Below the pieces are notes generated by a model. That model did not search any database. It saw only the letters and a program-made list of their open reading frames with translations, and was not told where the DNA came from. A stretch of 64,000 nt of DNA from Lachnospiraceae bacterium (GTDB lineage Bacteria > Bacillota > Clostridia > Lachnospirales > Lachnospiraceae), in the NCBI GenBank assembly GCA_017461725.1, contig JAFTXG010000015.1:1-64000 (forward strand), written 5' to 3'. Made by a program: the position numbers and the translations under genes. Positions 25,922 through 35,514 of this stretch are shown one piece after another. Positions within the stretch are counted from its first letter, which is position 1; each line of letters begins with the position of its first letter.

Positions 25922-25950
25922 ACTTTAAAGTCCATTGCACTTTAAAGTGC
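25922..25950. promoter_or_regulatory. Two palindromic operator-like sites downstream of the promoter
   Basis: ACTTTAAAGT occurs at 25922-25931 and again inside the perfect 14-bp palindrome GCACTTTAAAGTGC at 25937-25950. Their centres are 17 bp apart and both lie just after the predicted start of transcription, the place of a repressor roadblock. The cognate regulator is unknown. Confidence 0.5.
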
Positions 25951-26000
25951 GAATCCATCCATTATTGATTGTACATTATCCGTTGAGAAGGAGGTCCCAC

Positions 26001-26975
26001 ATGGCTATTTCCAATCGTTCCCTGATGACCTACAGCCCTGATCTGAAAATTCTGGACTGTACGCTGCGCGACGGCGGACTGGTCAACAATTTCGCATTCT
26101 CCGATGAATTCGTAAAAGATCTTTATACAGCAAATATCGCTTCCGGCGTTGATTATATGGAGTTTGGCTATAAGGCTTCCAAGCGCATCTTCTCCCCCGA
26201 TGAGTATGGCAAGTGGAAATTCTGCGATGAGGACGACATCCGCCGCATCGTTGGCGATAATCCTTCCATGTTAAAGCTCTGTGTCATGGCGGATGCGGGC
26301 CGCACCGATTACAAGCAGGATATTCTCCCCCGCTCCGAGAGCGCCATCGACGTGGTCCGCGTGGCCACCTACATCCATCAGCTGCCCATTGCCATCGAGA
26401 TGATCGAGGACGCAAAGGAAAAGGGCTATGAGGTCACCGTCAATGTCATGGCAGTCTCCAAGGTAAACGATATGGATCTGAATGCCGGTCTGGATCTTTT
26501 GGGACGCTCGAATGTAGACGTGATCTATCTGGCTGACAGTTTCGGCTCCTTCTATCCGGAGCAGGTCTGCATCATGACTGAACGGTACATGGAGGTCGCT
26601 CAGAAATACGGAAAAGAGGTCGGTTTCCACGGCCACAACAATCAGCAGCTGGCGTTCGCAAACACCATCGAGGCGCTGCGCTACGGCGCCCACATGATCG
26701 ACGGCACCGTCTGCGGCATGGGCCGCGGCGCCGGAAACTGCTACCTGGAGTCCCTGCTGGGATTCCTCAAAAACCCCAAGTACCATCAGGTTCCCATGAT
26801 GAAATTCATCGAGTCCCACATGATCCAGATCAAGAAAGAGTACACCTGGGGCTTCGATGTGCCTTACATGCTGACCGGCATTTTAAATGCACATCCGTCC
26901 AGCGCCATCAACTTCCAGAAGGCGGGAAGGACAGACTATGCAAAATTCTATCAGGAACTGATGGATATTGAGTGA
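26001..26975 (+). CDS. DRE-TIM metallolyase (HMG-CoA lyase/4-hydroxy-2-oxovalerate aldolase-like)
   Basis: A 324-residue cytoplasmic enzyme. LDCTLRDGGLVNNF is the metal-binding and catalytic loop of the HMGL-like family; VGFHGHNNQQLAFAN has the HxH ligands; and GMGRGAGNCYLE resembles the glycine-rich loop. The fold is a TIM barrel that uses a divalent metal for aldol or Claisen chemistry. The substrate could be a 2-keto acid; aldolase, citramalate and homocitrate-type activities all fit, so no gene symbol is given. It is the only gene of its transcript. The start at 26001 has GAAGGAGGTC. Two operator-like palindromes lie in its leader. Confidence 0.82.
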   Translation: MAISNRSLMTYSPDLKILDCTLRDGGLVNNFAFSDEFVKDLYTANIASGVDYMEFGYKASKRIFSPDEYGKWKFCDEDDIRRIVGDNPSMLKLCVMADAGRTDYKQDILPRSESAIDVVRVATYIHQLPIAIEMIEDAKEKGYEVTVNVMAVSKVNDMDLNAGLDLLGRSNVDVIYLADSFGSFYPEQVCIMTERYMEVAQKYGKEVGFHGHNNQQLAFANTIEALRYGAHMIDGTVCGMGRGAGNCYLESLLGFLKNPKYHQVPMMKFIESHMIQIKKEYTWGFDVPYMLTGILNAHPSSAINFQKAGRTDYAKFYQELMDIE

Positions 26976-27035
26976 TTTTTACTACACTATAGCTTAAACC
27001 CTCGCGACTGTTTTCACAGACAATTTTGGGCACAA

Positions 27036-27068
27036 AATCCCCCATGCAGATTAATTGCATGGGGGATT
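27036..27068. terminator. Bidirectional intrinsic terminator
   Basis: A 13-bp perfect stem (AATCCCCCATGCA 27036-27048 with TGCATGGGGGATT 27056-27068) with a 7-base loop lies between convergent genes, with T-rich flanks on both strands. Confidence 0.85.
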
Positions 27069-27092
27069 TATGATATTCTTAGCATCGCAGAG

Positions 27093-29201
27093 CTACTCTC
27101 TGATATATTTCAGAAAAATGCACGTGCCTTCTTCCATCTCAGCAGAAATCGTGTCTGCGTTTTTAAATATCTCGCCGGTAAATTCGTTACGGCAGGTTGT
27201 CGGCTCTTTCAGCGTGATTTCTGCACACATTTTCTTTTCCGCCAGCACATAAAGGAAACGGTTGTCCGCATTTACGGTGCAGTAGGCAGGCGCATAGAAA
27301 TGAACTCCCGCAGCCGTCAGCATCTCCCGGGCGCTCTCCACCGTCATATCCCTCGGCATTGCACTGAGGATGTGGGTTCGCCCGTCACTGTCCCGGCGCT
27401 TAGCAGTCTTGATCTGTCCGTCGGAATAATATTCCAGCGACGTGATGGCCTCGTCCGGTTGGATATACACGACAGGATAACAGGAATCCGCGTGCTCAGC
27501 AATGCCGCCGATCGGATACTCTCCCATGGAAAAGCCCGTCAGCCGACGGACGTTGTCAAACCCGAAGGAGCCGCTCCGTTTGTCCAGAATACCTGCCGTA
27601 TAGTTCCACAGGATATGGCAATCGGCAGAGGTCTTTTTCAAAATCTGATGCAGTTTTTCCCTGTCCTCACAAAATGCGTTCAGAAAAACGATCAGTTTAT
27701 ATCCGGAGAGATCAATCTCCTCCAGATCAGCGGTGCGGTAGAAATCCACCGGCACTCCGCTCTCCTTGATGGTCGCGCCGACATGCTCGATAGTCGCATA
27801 GTGTAGATTGTAGTTCGGGCGCATGTGGTGCATGACATCCTCATTGATGACCAGCAGCACCTCAGAAACGCCTTTTTGCCCCTTTCTTTCGAGGTAGAGT
27901 TTTTTTGAAGTCTCTTTCAACAGCGCGACCTCGTCCTGAATCTCCTCGCTGTCCAGCCATCCGCCCTCAAGATCCATCCACCAATATCCCTGATGGAAGG
28001 CTATATTCTCGGTAAACTCTCTCCAATACGCAGCCCTCGTCTGTTCAAAATTTTGAGCAGTGCCATCTCTGCGACTGTTTTTTTTGTAAAGATGGGTGCG
28101 GTTATCCAGCTCATCCAGATAAAGCTTTTTGCGGCTCACCGAATTTGGAACAGCCTGTCCGAAGCCGGGATCAGTGGGGCCAACCCTGGTGTAGCCCTTG
28201 GGACTTGACAAAAAGTCAATATATGGGGACGACAGTATCCGGTCAAACCCTGTGTGCTGCATATTCGCGCAGTTATCCGGCTCCGCTATATAGCCGTAGA
28301 AGATACCGGTCACTTTATTCGGGACGATTTCCTTTGCCACCTTGCAGAAGGCCTCGGCCGCATCCGCATTGCTGTCTCGGGTAAACTCGGAATACAGAAC
28401 ACACCGCTCATCCTGCTCCGCGTGATAAAAGAGCTGGTCTATTGTAGGCGTACCCACGTGGAACCGATTTTCGGGGACAGGAGTATCACTGATGAAAAAC
28501 CGCTCATCGATGGCCGGTATATCATCGTAATCCTTCCCATGGGCTTTGGCATATTCCAGAAACGCCTTCGTGGCACTGATTCCGTAATCTCCCTTCAGCC
28601 TCGGGTTCGGGTCCCAGCTGGCCCACTGGGTGGTCTCCCCGCAGGTACCGTAGGCGATGTGATATCCAATAATCTGTGATGCCCACTTGGACTGCTCCAT
28701 GTGCAAGATAAAACGGCGAAGGGCCTCCGATGCCTCCTCAACCCAGCACGCAGAGGAAAAACTCTGCTGTGCCAGCAGATCAGTCTGCTTAGGCGGATGA
28801 GAGCCATGCACGGACGTGCCGATCATTGCGCTGATTTCCTCCCTCGTGCGCGGACCATCGGCGTACACAAAAACATCCTCGGGATGTTTCTCGAGCCAGC
28901 CACTCGGTACATTCAGTTTGACCCGAGGCAAGAAAATGATGTCAGGACAAGTCGAAAACAGAAGTTCCATCAACTGATCCGTTTCTGTATAGTCATACTG
29001 ATCGGGTCCGATCCACCCCGAAGGGATCACGCTTGAGTGCACGACGATGCCTTTGTTATAGAGTGCCTTGTGCCTCTTTGCGTTGCGGGCATGCTTTTCC
29101 CAGTCTCCGCTCTCATACTCAATGCCAAAGCGCGTCCAAAAGATCGGATTTTGACGCAGAAATTCTATTTTATCACTGAGATTCATATTATTTACCTTCA
29201 T
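27093..29201 (-). CDS. Clan GH-A-like glycoside hydrolase (GH42-like layout), paralogue 1
   Basis: A 702-residue cytoplasmic protein without signal peptide. The N-terminal 400 residues look like a GH-A TIM barrel: YTETDQLMELL, IIFLPRVKLNVPSGW and HPEDVF resemble GH42-type enzymes. E189 in GTCGETTQW is the likely acid/base and E364 in YLDELDNRTH the likely nucleophile. Residues about 420-640 recall the GH42 trimerisation domain (LLVINEDVMHHMRPNYN, VFLNAF). A beta-galactosidase-type activity is possible but the exact family is not certain. It is the last gene of the transporter/GH2 operon. The start at 29201 follows GGAGAAACGT. A paralogue of identical length lies at 42243-44351. Confidence 0.75.
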   Translation of the reverse strand: MKVNNMNLSDKIEFLRQNPIFWTRFGIEYESGDWEKHARNAKRHKALYNKGIVVHSSVIPSGWIGPDQYDYTETDQLMELLFSTCPDIIFLPRVKLNVPSGWLEKHPEDVFVYADGPRTREEISAMIGTSVHGSHPPKQTDLLAQQSFSSACWVEEASEALRRFILHMEQSKWASQIIGYHIAYGTCGETTQWASWDPNPRLKGDYGISATKAFLEYAKAHGKDYDDIPAIDERFFISDTPVPENRFHVGTPTIDQLFYHAEQDERCVLYSEFTRDSNADAAEAFCKVAKEIVPNKVTGIFYGYIAEPDNCANMQHTGFDRILSSPYIDFLSSPKGYTRVGPTDPGFGQAVPNSVSRKKLYLDELDNRTHLYKKNSRRDGTAQNFEQTRAAYWREFTENIAFHQGYWWMDLEGGWLDSEEIQDEVALLKETSKKLYLERKGQKGVSEVLLVINEDVMHHMRPNYNLHYATIEHVGATIKESGVPVDFYRTADLEEIDLSGYKLIVFLNAFCEDREKLHQILKKTSADCHILWNYTAGILDKRSGSFGFDNVRRLTGFSMGEYPIGGIAEHADSCYPVVYIQPDEAITSLEYYSDGQIKTAKRRDSDGRTHILSAMPRDMTVESAREMLTAAGVHFYAPAYCTVNADNRFLYVLAEKKMCAEITLKEPTTCRNEFTGEIFKNADTISAEMEEGTCIFLKYIRE

Positions 29202-29226
29202 ACGTTTCTCCTTTCCTTTCATGCCC

Positions 29227-31599
29227 TCACGATAGCGCAGTCACAACCGCGCGCCCCGATGTTAAGCCCGCGCTTCCCACCGTGACCGTTACCAAACCGG
29301 GATTCCCGGTTCGCACGATCGCCAGTGCGCGCCCCTCAAATGCATGACACCGGTTAGAACCGTATTGATCCTCATTGGCGGGATCACCGCTGAAAATCCC
29401 CAGCAGTTCGCCGCCATCCACAATACAGGTAAGCCCATTCTTCGCCGAAACCACCCGATTTCCCTTGTCATCAGTCACCGTGATATCGAAATAGCAGAGG
29501 TCTCTGTTGTCCGCCTGAAAAGATGTGGACTGCGCCACAACCGTGACAGCCGCAGGCGCTTCTGTCGTGTGGAGGGCACTTCTGCCACATTCCTTTCCGC
29601 CCTTGTATGCAATCACAGAAACGGTGCCTCTCTCATAGGGAATATCAAAATAGGCAATGGCTTTCTCCGGCTTGCTCCAGCCCAACTCCCTGCCGTTTAA
29701 AAACCACTGAATCTCATCCGCGTCTGTATAGACTTCACAGGTGACCGGCTTGCCCAGATAGCGCTCCTCAAAGGTCCAGGTATCCGACACATCGTGCCAA
29801 TGCCAGCCGGTTCCGGAAAAGCCCTCTTTATAATGTTCAGGATGGGTAGTGAAAATGCGCGGCTCGGTATTTCCCAGCCAGACAGCCTCTCTGAAATAGG
29901 ACTGAGGCCGCCTGTATCCACAGATATCAAAGTCACCCTGATAGCAGGTGCGCCAGGGATAACCGGCCAGCGAAATCCGGGAAATATAACCGTCCCGGGC
30001 CCATATGAATCTTCCTGCTCCCGCCTCGCCCAGATTGTCATAGGCCGTCCACGTGAAATCGCCGATTACATGGTCGTTATCCAGCACAGCATGCCAGGAA
30101 TCGTAAAAATTCAACACAACCGTCTCAGAACCCCAAATGACTCTGTCTGGATATTTTTTGTGGTCGTCCGCATAGCGATGATACAGATAATTGTAGCCAG
30201 CCATGTCCAAAGGAGCAAAATATTTTTCTGTCCGCTGCAGCCAGCTGTCGTCCACATTATCCTCATTCAGATTCAAAAAGCGCTTGGTAAAATCCTGTCT
30301 GTAATCTTCCGGATCGGTCTCCTCCCACTTGGCGCCGACCCCGTATACCGCCGATGTCACCGGTCTGGTCGTATCGTAGCGGCGGATTTCTTCCGCCAAC
30401 TTCTCAGCCCATACATGGCCGTTCATGGTACCCTTGCTCTCCTTGATCTCGTTTCCGATGGAGTAGCTTATCACACAGGGATGATTGCGGTCTCTGCGAA
30501 CCATGGACGCAATATCCCTTGCCCACCAATCCCTGAACCAGAGATGGTAATCATGGCTGCGTTTGGGGACAGTCCACATATCAAAGGCTTCATCCATTAA
30601 AAGGATGCCCAATCGGTCGCAAACTTCCAGCAATCCCAGGGAAGGGGGATTGTGCGCACTGCGAATCGCATTGAAGCCGGCTTTTTTCAGCAGGGAAATC
30701 TTCCGAAATACCGCGGCCGGATAATCCGCAGCCCCCAGCACTCCATGGTCATGGTGAATGCAGCCGCCTCTCATCTTAAGCGGTCGGCCGTTCAACCGAA
30801 AACCGTTAACCGAGTCCACCGAGATGGTTCGGATACCGAAAACGGTGTCGTCTGTGTCCAATACCTCCTTGTCTGCTTCGCCTCGAAGCAGCGTAGTGTG
30901 CATGGTGTAAAGAGTCGGATTTTCTGTATCCCAAAGCTTTGGCTCTTTTACCTGAATCTCCAACTCCGCATGTGTCTTCGCCTCTTTTTGTACGGAAACG
31001 AAAGCCTGGGTCGATGCGACGCACAGCCCGTCACCATTCAAAATCTCCCCGCGAAGAATGATCCGGGCATCCTCATCGGAGCTGATATCATAGGCCGCCT
31101 GAACAACCGCTTCCTTCTCCGTAGCCTCGCGTGTCGTAACAAAGATATCCCAGGGCTCCAAGCGGATGCTGCCTCCGGTCCAAAGAGCCACCTCGCGATA
31201 CAGTCCCGCACCGGAATACCAGCGCGTGGACGGCTGCAGTGCATTGGTGGAAATCGTCAGTTTGTTATGCACACCCGGACGAATCTCCTCCGTCAGATCC
31301 ACCAAAAAAGGGGTATACCCATGTGGATGCATCGTCAATGGCACTTCGTTTAAGATTACAGAAGTACACATATAAGCCCCATCCACATCGAGAAGATAAT
31401 GCTTTGCCTGCTCATCCGGCACAAAATACTTTATGTAAGTACCTTCACAGGAAGGAAAAAATCCGTTACCCGGGCCACCGGCTGCCGATGCACTCCGGGG
31501 CATAGTGACCGAATAATCGTGAGGAAGATCGACGGTCACAAAGTCCGGATCTTCATTCCGCTTGAATAACCAGCTGCGGGAAAACGATTCTTTTTGCAT
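29227..31599 (-). CDS. Glycoside hydrolase family 2 enzyme (beta-galactosidase/glucuronidase type)
   Basis: A 790-residue cytoplasmic enzyme with the GH2 order of domains: sugar-binding jelly roll (about 1-150), immunoglobulin-like domain (about 150-265), TIM barrel (about 270-560) and one or two C-terminal beta domains with SVIAYKGG. The acid/base is E384 (SYSIGNE) and the nucleophile E492 (VIWGSE). The conserved GGCIHHDHG and SAHNPPS also fit. It should hydrolyse a beta-linked hexoside imported by the adjacent transporter. The exact sugar (galactoside or glucuronide) is not resolved. It stands 25 bases from the neighbouring GH gene and 33 from the permease. Confidence 0.92.
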   Translation of the reverse strand: MQKESFSRSWLFKRNEDPDFVTVDLPHDYSVTMPRSASAAGGPGNGFFPSCEGTYIKYFVPDEQAKHYLLDVDGAYMCTSVILNEVPLTMHPHGYTPFLVDLTEEIRPGVHNKLTISTNALQPSTRWYSGAGLYREVALWTGGSIRLEPWDIFVTTREATEKEAVVQAAYDISSDEDARIILRGEILNGDGLCVASTQAFVSVQKEAKTHAELEIQVKEPKLWDTENPTLYTMHTTLLRGEADKEVLDTDDTVFGIRTISVDSVNGFRLNGRPLKMRGGCIHHDHGVLGAADYPAAVFRKISLLKKAGFNAIRSAHNPPSLGLLEVCDRLGILLMDEAFDMWTVPKRSHDYHLWFRDWWARDIASMVRRDRNHPCVISYSIGNEIKESKGTMNGHVWAEKLAEEIRRYDTTRPVTSAVYGVGAKWEETDPEDYRQDFTKRFLNLNEDNVDDSWLQRTEKYFAPLDMAGYNYLYHRYADDHKKYPDRVIWGSETVVLNFYDSWHAVLDNDHVIGDFTWTAYDNLGEAGAGRFIWARDGYISRISLAGYPWRTCYQGDFDICGYRRPQSYFREAVWLGNTEPRIFTTHPEHYKEGFSGTGWHWHDVSDTWTFEERYLGKPVTCEVYTDADEIQWFLNGRELGWSKPEKAIAYFDIPYERGTVSVIAYKGGKECGRSALHTTEAPAAVTVVAQSTSFQADNRDLCYFDITVTDDKGNRVVSAKNGLTCIVDGGELLGIFSGDPANEDQYGSNRCHAFEGRALAIVRTGNPGLVTVTVGSAGLTSGRAVVTALS

Positions 31600-31632
31600 A
31601 TCCTATCTCTCCATATCAGATTTCTAGTTATA

Positions 31633-32541
31633 TTAACCTTTGACAGACCCCACCATTACACCCTTCACAAAGAATTTCTGAATAAAAGGGTATGCACACA
31701 GCATAGGAAGTGCAGCTGCAATGATCACACAGTATTTCATCTGCATGGACCGTTTATAAAGCATATCCAGCTCCTCCGGGTCCACAATTCCCTCCACATC
31801 AATATAGCTGACCGACGAAAGAAGGTTGCGCAGCACCGTCTGCAAAGGATACATGGCTTCATCATAGATATATAGAAGCGCACTGCGGTAATCATTCCAA
31901 TGCCCGACCAGATAGTAAAGCCCGACCACGGCCAGAACCGGTTTTGACAAAGGCAGCACCACTTTTATCAAATACTGAGCCGCATTTGCACCGTCCAGTG
32001 TGGCCGCTTCCTTCAATTCACCGGGAATGCTATTCATCATATATGACCGGACAACCAGACAGTTGTAGAAGGAGATTGCGCCGGGAATGATCATTGCCCA
32101 TCGCGTATTCACAAGCCCGACTTCCTTCACTACCAGATACAGTGGAATAATACCCCCGCTGAAATACATGGTAAACATCAGCAGGTAAGTAATCACTTTC
32201 CTCGGAAGAAAATCCTTTGTGGACAGCGGATATGCACAGCAGACAGTTAGTATGAGGTTGATCACCGTGCCCGCTGCCGTACACAATATCGTGTTTGCAT
32301 ATCCAACCCACAGAGACTTATATTCCAGCATCATTTTATAGCCTTCCAGCGTAATCCCTTTAGGAAGAAACAAAACCTCTCCCTTTGCCACCGCCATCGG
32401 ATTGCTGAAGGACGCAATCAGAACAAACCACAGAGGCCACACAAAGATAAAGAGCAGTACCAGCATGATCACAATATTCACCGCATCAAAAATCTTATCA
32501 CCGTAAGTTCGCTTTATGGTGTTTGACGAATTCCTGTACAT
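31633..32541 (-). CDS. Carbohydrate ABC transporter permease (LplC/YtcP type)
   Basis: A 302-residue inner-membrane protein of the binding-protein-dependent transport group, with six spans and a long first loop. It has the EAA-type motif ELKEAATLDGANAAQYLIKVVLPL and the C-terminal GVMVGSVKG ending typical of the LplC/YtcP subgroup, which serves oligosaccharides. Start at 32541 follows AAGGAGGGTTCAG; an in-frame TTG upstream overlaps this site. No ATPase is encoded nearby, as usual for this subgroup, which shares an MsmX-like ATPase. A remnant of a second copy of this gene is at 41750-41848. Confidence 0.93.
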   Translation of the reverse strand: MYRNSSNTIKRTYGDKIFDAVNIVIMLVLLFIFVWPLWFVLIASFSNPMAVAKGEVLFLPKGITLEGYKMMLEYKSLWVGYANTILCTAAGTVINLILTVCCAYPLSTKDFLPRKVITYLLMFTMYFSGGIIPLYLVVKEVGLVNTRWAMIIPGAISFYNCLVVRSYMMNSIPGELKEAATLDGANAAQYLIKVVLPLSKPVLAVVGLYYLVGHWNDYRSALLYIYDEAMYPLQTVLRNLLSSVSYIDVEGIVDPEELDMLYKRSMQMKYCVIIAAALPMLCAYPFIQKFFVKGVMVGSVKG

Positions 32542-32555
32542 CTGAACCCTCCTTA

Positions 32556-33503
32556 TCAAAATAAGCTTTCCTTCAAGACCTTTTTGCTGGTCATGTTGGC
32601 TGCTACCAGCAAAATCACATTGATAACCGTATTAAACAGATTGACCGCAGTAGAATAACCGTAATCCCTGCTTACCATACCCACCTCATAAACATAGGTA
32701 GAGATAATCGAGGATGCTGTGCTGTTCAGATCATTCTGCAACAGATATACTTTTTCAAAGCCTACATTCATCAAATCGCCGAACCGCAGAATCAGGAGCA
32801 TGGCAATGGTGGGGGTGATAGAGGGCAGATCAATATATCTGATCCGCTGAAGCTTGGATGCACCATCGATAATCGCCGCCTCGTGCATCTGATAATCCAC
32901 ACCAGCAAGCGCAGAAATATAGATAATTGCACTCCATCCCATGTTCTGCCACACACCGGACCAGACGTAGATATGCTTAAACCAGCTGGCTTTACCCAAG
33001 AAGTTCACTGAATCCTGACCGAACAATTTCAACAAAAGATTAAAAGCACCTGTGTCCGGAGCGCAGAATATGGTGAGCATACCGCAGATCACTACGGTGG
33101 AGATAAAATGGGGTGCGTACGAGATCATCTGAACCACCTTTTTCAGCCGCGGTGTAACCAGATAATTTAACAAGAGTGCAAAGATAATGGGAATCGGAAA
33201 TCCCACCAACAAGGTGTACACGCTGAGCGTCAAAGTGTTTCGAATCAAGTTCTTCATATTATAAAGCTCGAAAAAGCGCTGGAAATGTTCCAATCCAACC
33301 CAGGGACTTCCCATGATCCCCAGCTTGGTTTTGAAGTCCTTAAAGGCCAAGGTAACGCCGTACATGGGCCAATAGTGAAAAATAATGTAATACGCCAGAA
33401 CGGGCACCAGCATGGCATACAGAATCCAGTTATGCCGAAAATCCTTTTGCAGCCGTTTTCCAAGGGATTGTTTTTTTTGTGTTTTCAGATAAGTAGTCGA
33501 CAT
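32556..33503 (-). CDS. Carbohydrate ABC transporter permease (LplB type)
   Basis: A 315-residue permease with six spans. YAMLVPVLAYYIIFHYWPMYG and FKDFKTKLGIMGSPWVGLEHF are hallmarks of the LplB/YtcP partner permease, and the EAA loop is DYQMHEAAIIDGASKLQRI. It forms the heterodimeric channel with the protein encoded 14 bases downstream. The basic N-terminus precedes the first span. The gene follows the solute-binding gene by about 110 bases. Confidence 0.93.
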   Translation of the reverse strand: MSTTYLKTQKKQSLGKRLQKDFRHNWILYAMLVPVLAYYIIFHYWPMYGVTLAFKDFKTKLGIMGSPWVGLEHFQRFFELYNMKNLIRNTLTLSVYTLLVGFPIPIIFALLLNYLVTPRLKKVVQMISYAPHFISTVVICGMLTIFCAPDTGAFNLLLKLFGQDSVNFLGKASWFKHIYVWSGVWQNMGWSAIIYISALAGVDYQMHEAAIIDGASKLQRIRYIDLPSITPTIAMLLILRFGDLMNVGFEKVYLLQNDLNSTASSIISTYVYEVGMVSRDYGYSTAVNLFNTVINVILLVAANMTSKKVLKESLF

Positions 33504-33615
33504 AAAATTCCCTTTCTTTGTCCAACGACAACTGCATCATACGTCCGCAATTGTCATTCAGGAGACAAAATGGCGGTTGCCCGCCATTTTGCACCTGAAA
33601 TATCAGTATGTTTGA

Positions 33616-35223
33616 TTACTTAGGGTTTGCTCTGTCATATCCTGCCTGATAAAGGCTTTCCAGTTCCTCAACGCCCATCTCGATCAGCGTAGTCTGGAAA
33701 TCTTCCCAGGTATCCTCCAGAGTGATTTCTCCTACGATCAGCTCTGCCACATAATTCTCCATATATGCCTGAATATTGGAGGTCAGATCGTTGATCCGCT
33801 TTGTCTCATCTTGGGTATTGGTGATCGTGGGAAGAGGTGCTCCGTATTCAGCCATCTTACCGCCAAGCTCATAATTCTGATAGGTGGCCTCTCCTCTGTC
33901 CTTGTTGCTGTAGAAGCTGGTAAATTTACAAGGTGTCCCGCAACCGCCATGGATTCTGCGGTAACCCTCTGTAGCGGTGTAGCTTCCATCCGCATTCACC
34001 ACGTAATCGATGCCTTCACGTCCCATAGATGCCAGGTTGCCACCCTCATCGCTGTACAACTGATCCACCCATGCGATGAGAATCTCAGGGTTCTCACACT
34101 TATCCGTGATGGCAAATCCGGCTTTTGAGAAACCATTGGTCAGCGGAAAGTAGCCTTTCTCAAAGGGAGTCAGGGAATAGTACTCTGTGATATTAGCCTC
34201 AGGTGCAGCCTGGTAAGCCAGCGTATTCCAGAACATACCGTAGATATTGCTGGTCTGTCCGATGGAGGTGGACTGCTCGTAGGTCTGGGTGAACATATTC
34301 TGATCGATGAGCCCTTCCTGATACCACTGGATCAGATACTTCAGCATGTTTTCCTTAAATTCCTCCGTGCGGGGATAGAATACCATCTTGCCAGCATGTT
34401 CTCCCTCGTCCATCAATGCCATGTACGTCTTATACCAATGGAGACCGTCAACCATATAAGCCTGCATGTTTTTCCATCCATGGCTCATATTCAGATGAAG
34501 GGGAATCTCGTCATTGGGATCTCCGTTGCCGTTCACATCATTTTCCTTGAAGGCTTTCAGCATCGTATACAGCTCATCCATATTGGTGGGTTCTGCCGTG
34601 ATACCGACCTTTTCCATCCAGGTCTTGTTGTACCAGAGGACAGAACTGCCCACTGCCGTGCCGGGAACACCTACGGATGACAACACATAAATGTGTCCGT
34701 CTGCAGAAGCGAAATCATCCCAGCCGTCCATCTCATCCAACAGTGCGGTCAGATTAGGAGCATACTCCCGGATCAGATCCTCCAGGGGAATCACGATACC
34801 GTCCTCTCCCAGGCTGGCAAAGTCCAGATCAGGAACCTTAAAGAAACAATCCGGATATTCATCTCCGTTAACCAACAGATTTGCCTTTTCCACGGAATCG
34901 GCACGAAGCACTTCGATATGTTCAAAGGAAACATTGGTCATCTCGGACAACAGCTCCATGATCGGATTGTCTGCCAACTTCTCATCATTGAAATAATTGT
35001 TCATCATCGTGAAGGTCACAGGCTCCTCCAGCGGAAATACAACCCCCTTTGCCTCCTCAGCGACAGATGAGGTTTCCTCCTGCTGTCCGGACTGCTCACT
35101 GCTCTTCTCCGTCTCAGCGGAAGTCCCGGATGTTTCGAACTGTGTCTGAGTGTTTGCACATGCGCTCAGAGACAACAGCATGCTTAAAACAAGGCCAATG
35201 GCTATAAGCTTTTTGATTTTCAT
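33616..35223 (-). CDS. Extracellular solute-binding lipoprotein (LplA type)
   Basis: A 535-residue exported lipoprotein with lipobox LSAC (C22) and a Glu/Ser/Thr linker. The mature part is a large oligosaccharide-binding protein of the LplA/YtcQ group (PDCFFKVPDLDF, AIVLSSVGVPGTA-like region, GVPGTAVGSSVLWYN), typical of families importing plant or host glycan oligosaccharides. It is the first gene of the operon with permeases and two glycosidases. A promoter with a GTCGAC element precedes it; the AraC-type sensor regulator encoded divergently nearby is a likely activator. Confidence 0.92.
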   Translation of the reverse strand: MKIKKLIAIGLVLSMLLSLSACANTQTQFETSGTSAETEKSSEQSGQQEETSSVAEEAKGVVFPLEEPVTFTMMNNYFNDEKLADNPIMELLSEMTNVSFEHIEVLRADSVEKANLLVNGDEYPDCFFKVPDLDFASLGEDGIVIPLEDLIREYAPNLTALLDEMDGWDDFASADGHIYVLSSVGVPGTAVGSSVLWYNKTWMEKVGITAEPTNMDELYTMLKAFKENDVNGNGDPNDEIPLHLNMSHGWKNMQAYMVDGLHWYKTYMALMDEGEHAGKMVFYPRTEEFKENMLKYLIQWYQEGLIDQNMFTQTYEQSTSIGQTSNIYGMFWNTLAYQAAPEANITEYYSLTPFEKGYFPLTNGFSKAGFAITDKCENPEILIAWVDQLYSDEGGNLASMGREGIDYVVNADGSYTATEGYRRIHGGCGTPCKFTSFYSNKDRGEATYQNYELGGKMAEYGAPLPTITNTQDETKRINDLTSNIQAYMENYVAELIVGEITLEDTWEDFQTTLIEMGVEELESLYQAGYDRANPK

Positions 35224-35303
35224 AGTTTACCTCCATTTTTTATTGTTTTCTTTCGTCACATTGGTTCACTTATTCTGTGCCGCTGATGGTGCGGCGATGG
35301 CGA

Positions 35304-35364
35304 GTCGACTCTCTGGGTGAAGATGTGATAATCAAATTTTATGGTCTCGGTTTTTGATTGGCAA
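35304..35364 (-). promoter_or_regulatory. Promoter and GTCGAC element of the sugar transporter operon
   Basis: On the minus strand TTGCCA (35359-35364), a 17-bp spacer and TAAAAT (35336-35341), then GAGAGTCGAC (35304-35313) 22 bases after the -10. The same element at the same distance follows the promoter at 42.0 kb. It may be a regulator site in the leader or early transcribed region. Confidence 0.65.
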
Positions 35365-35514
35365 GAGACATTATTTCCTAAATTATGAAAAAATGTGCAG
35401 AGCACTGAATGTAACTTTGAGTGTACAATATTTTTAAAATTCCGAAAAAATAACAAGATCTTTTCGCCCCTTATCGTGCTATAATATTTGTATACTTATC
35501 ATCTATATAAGATA

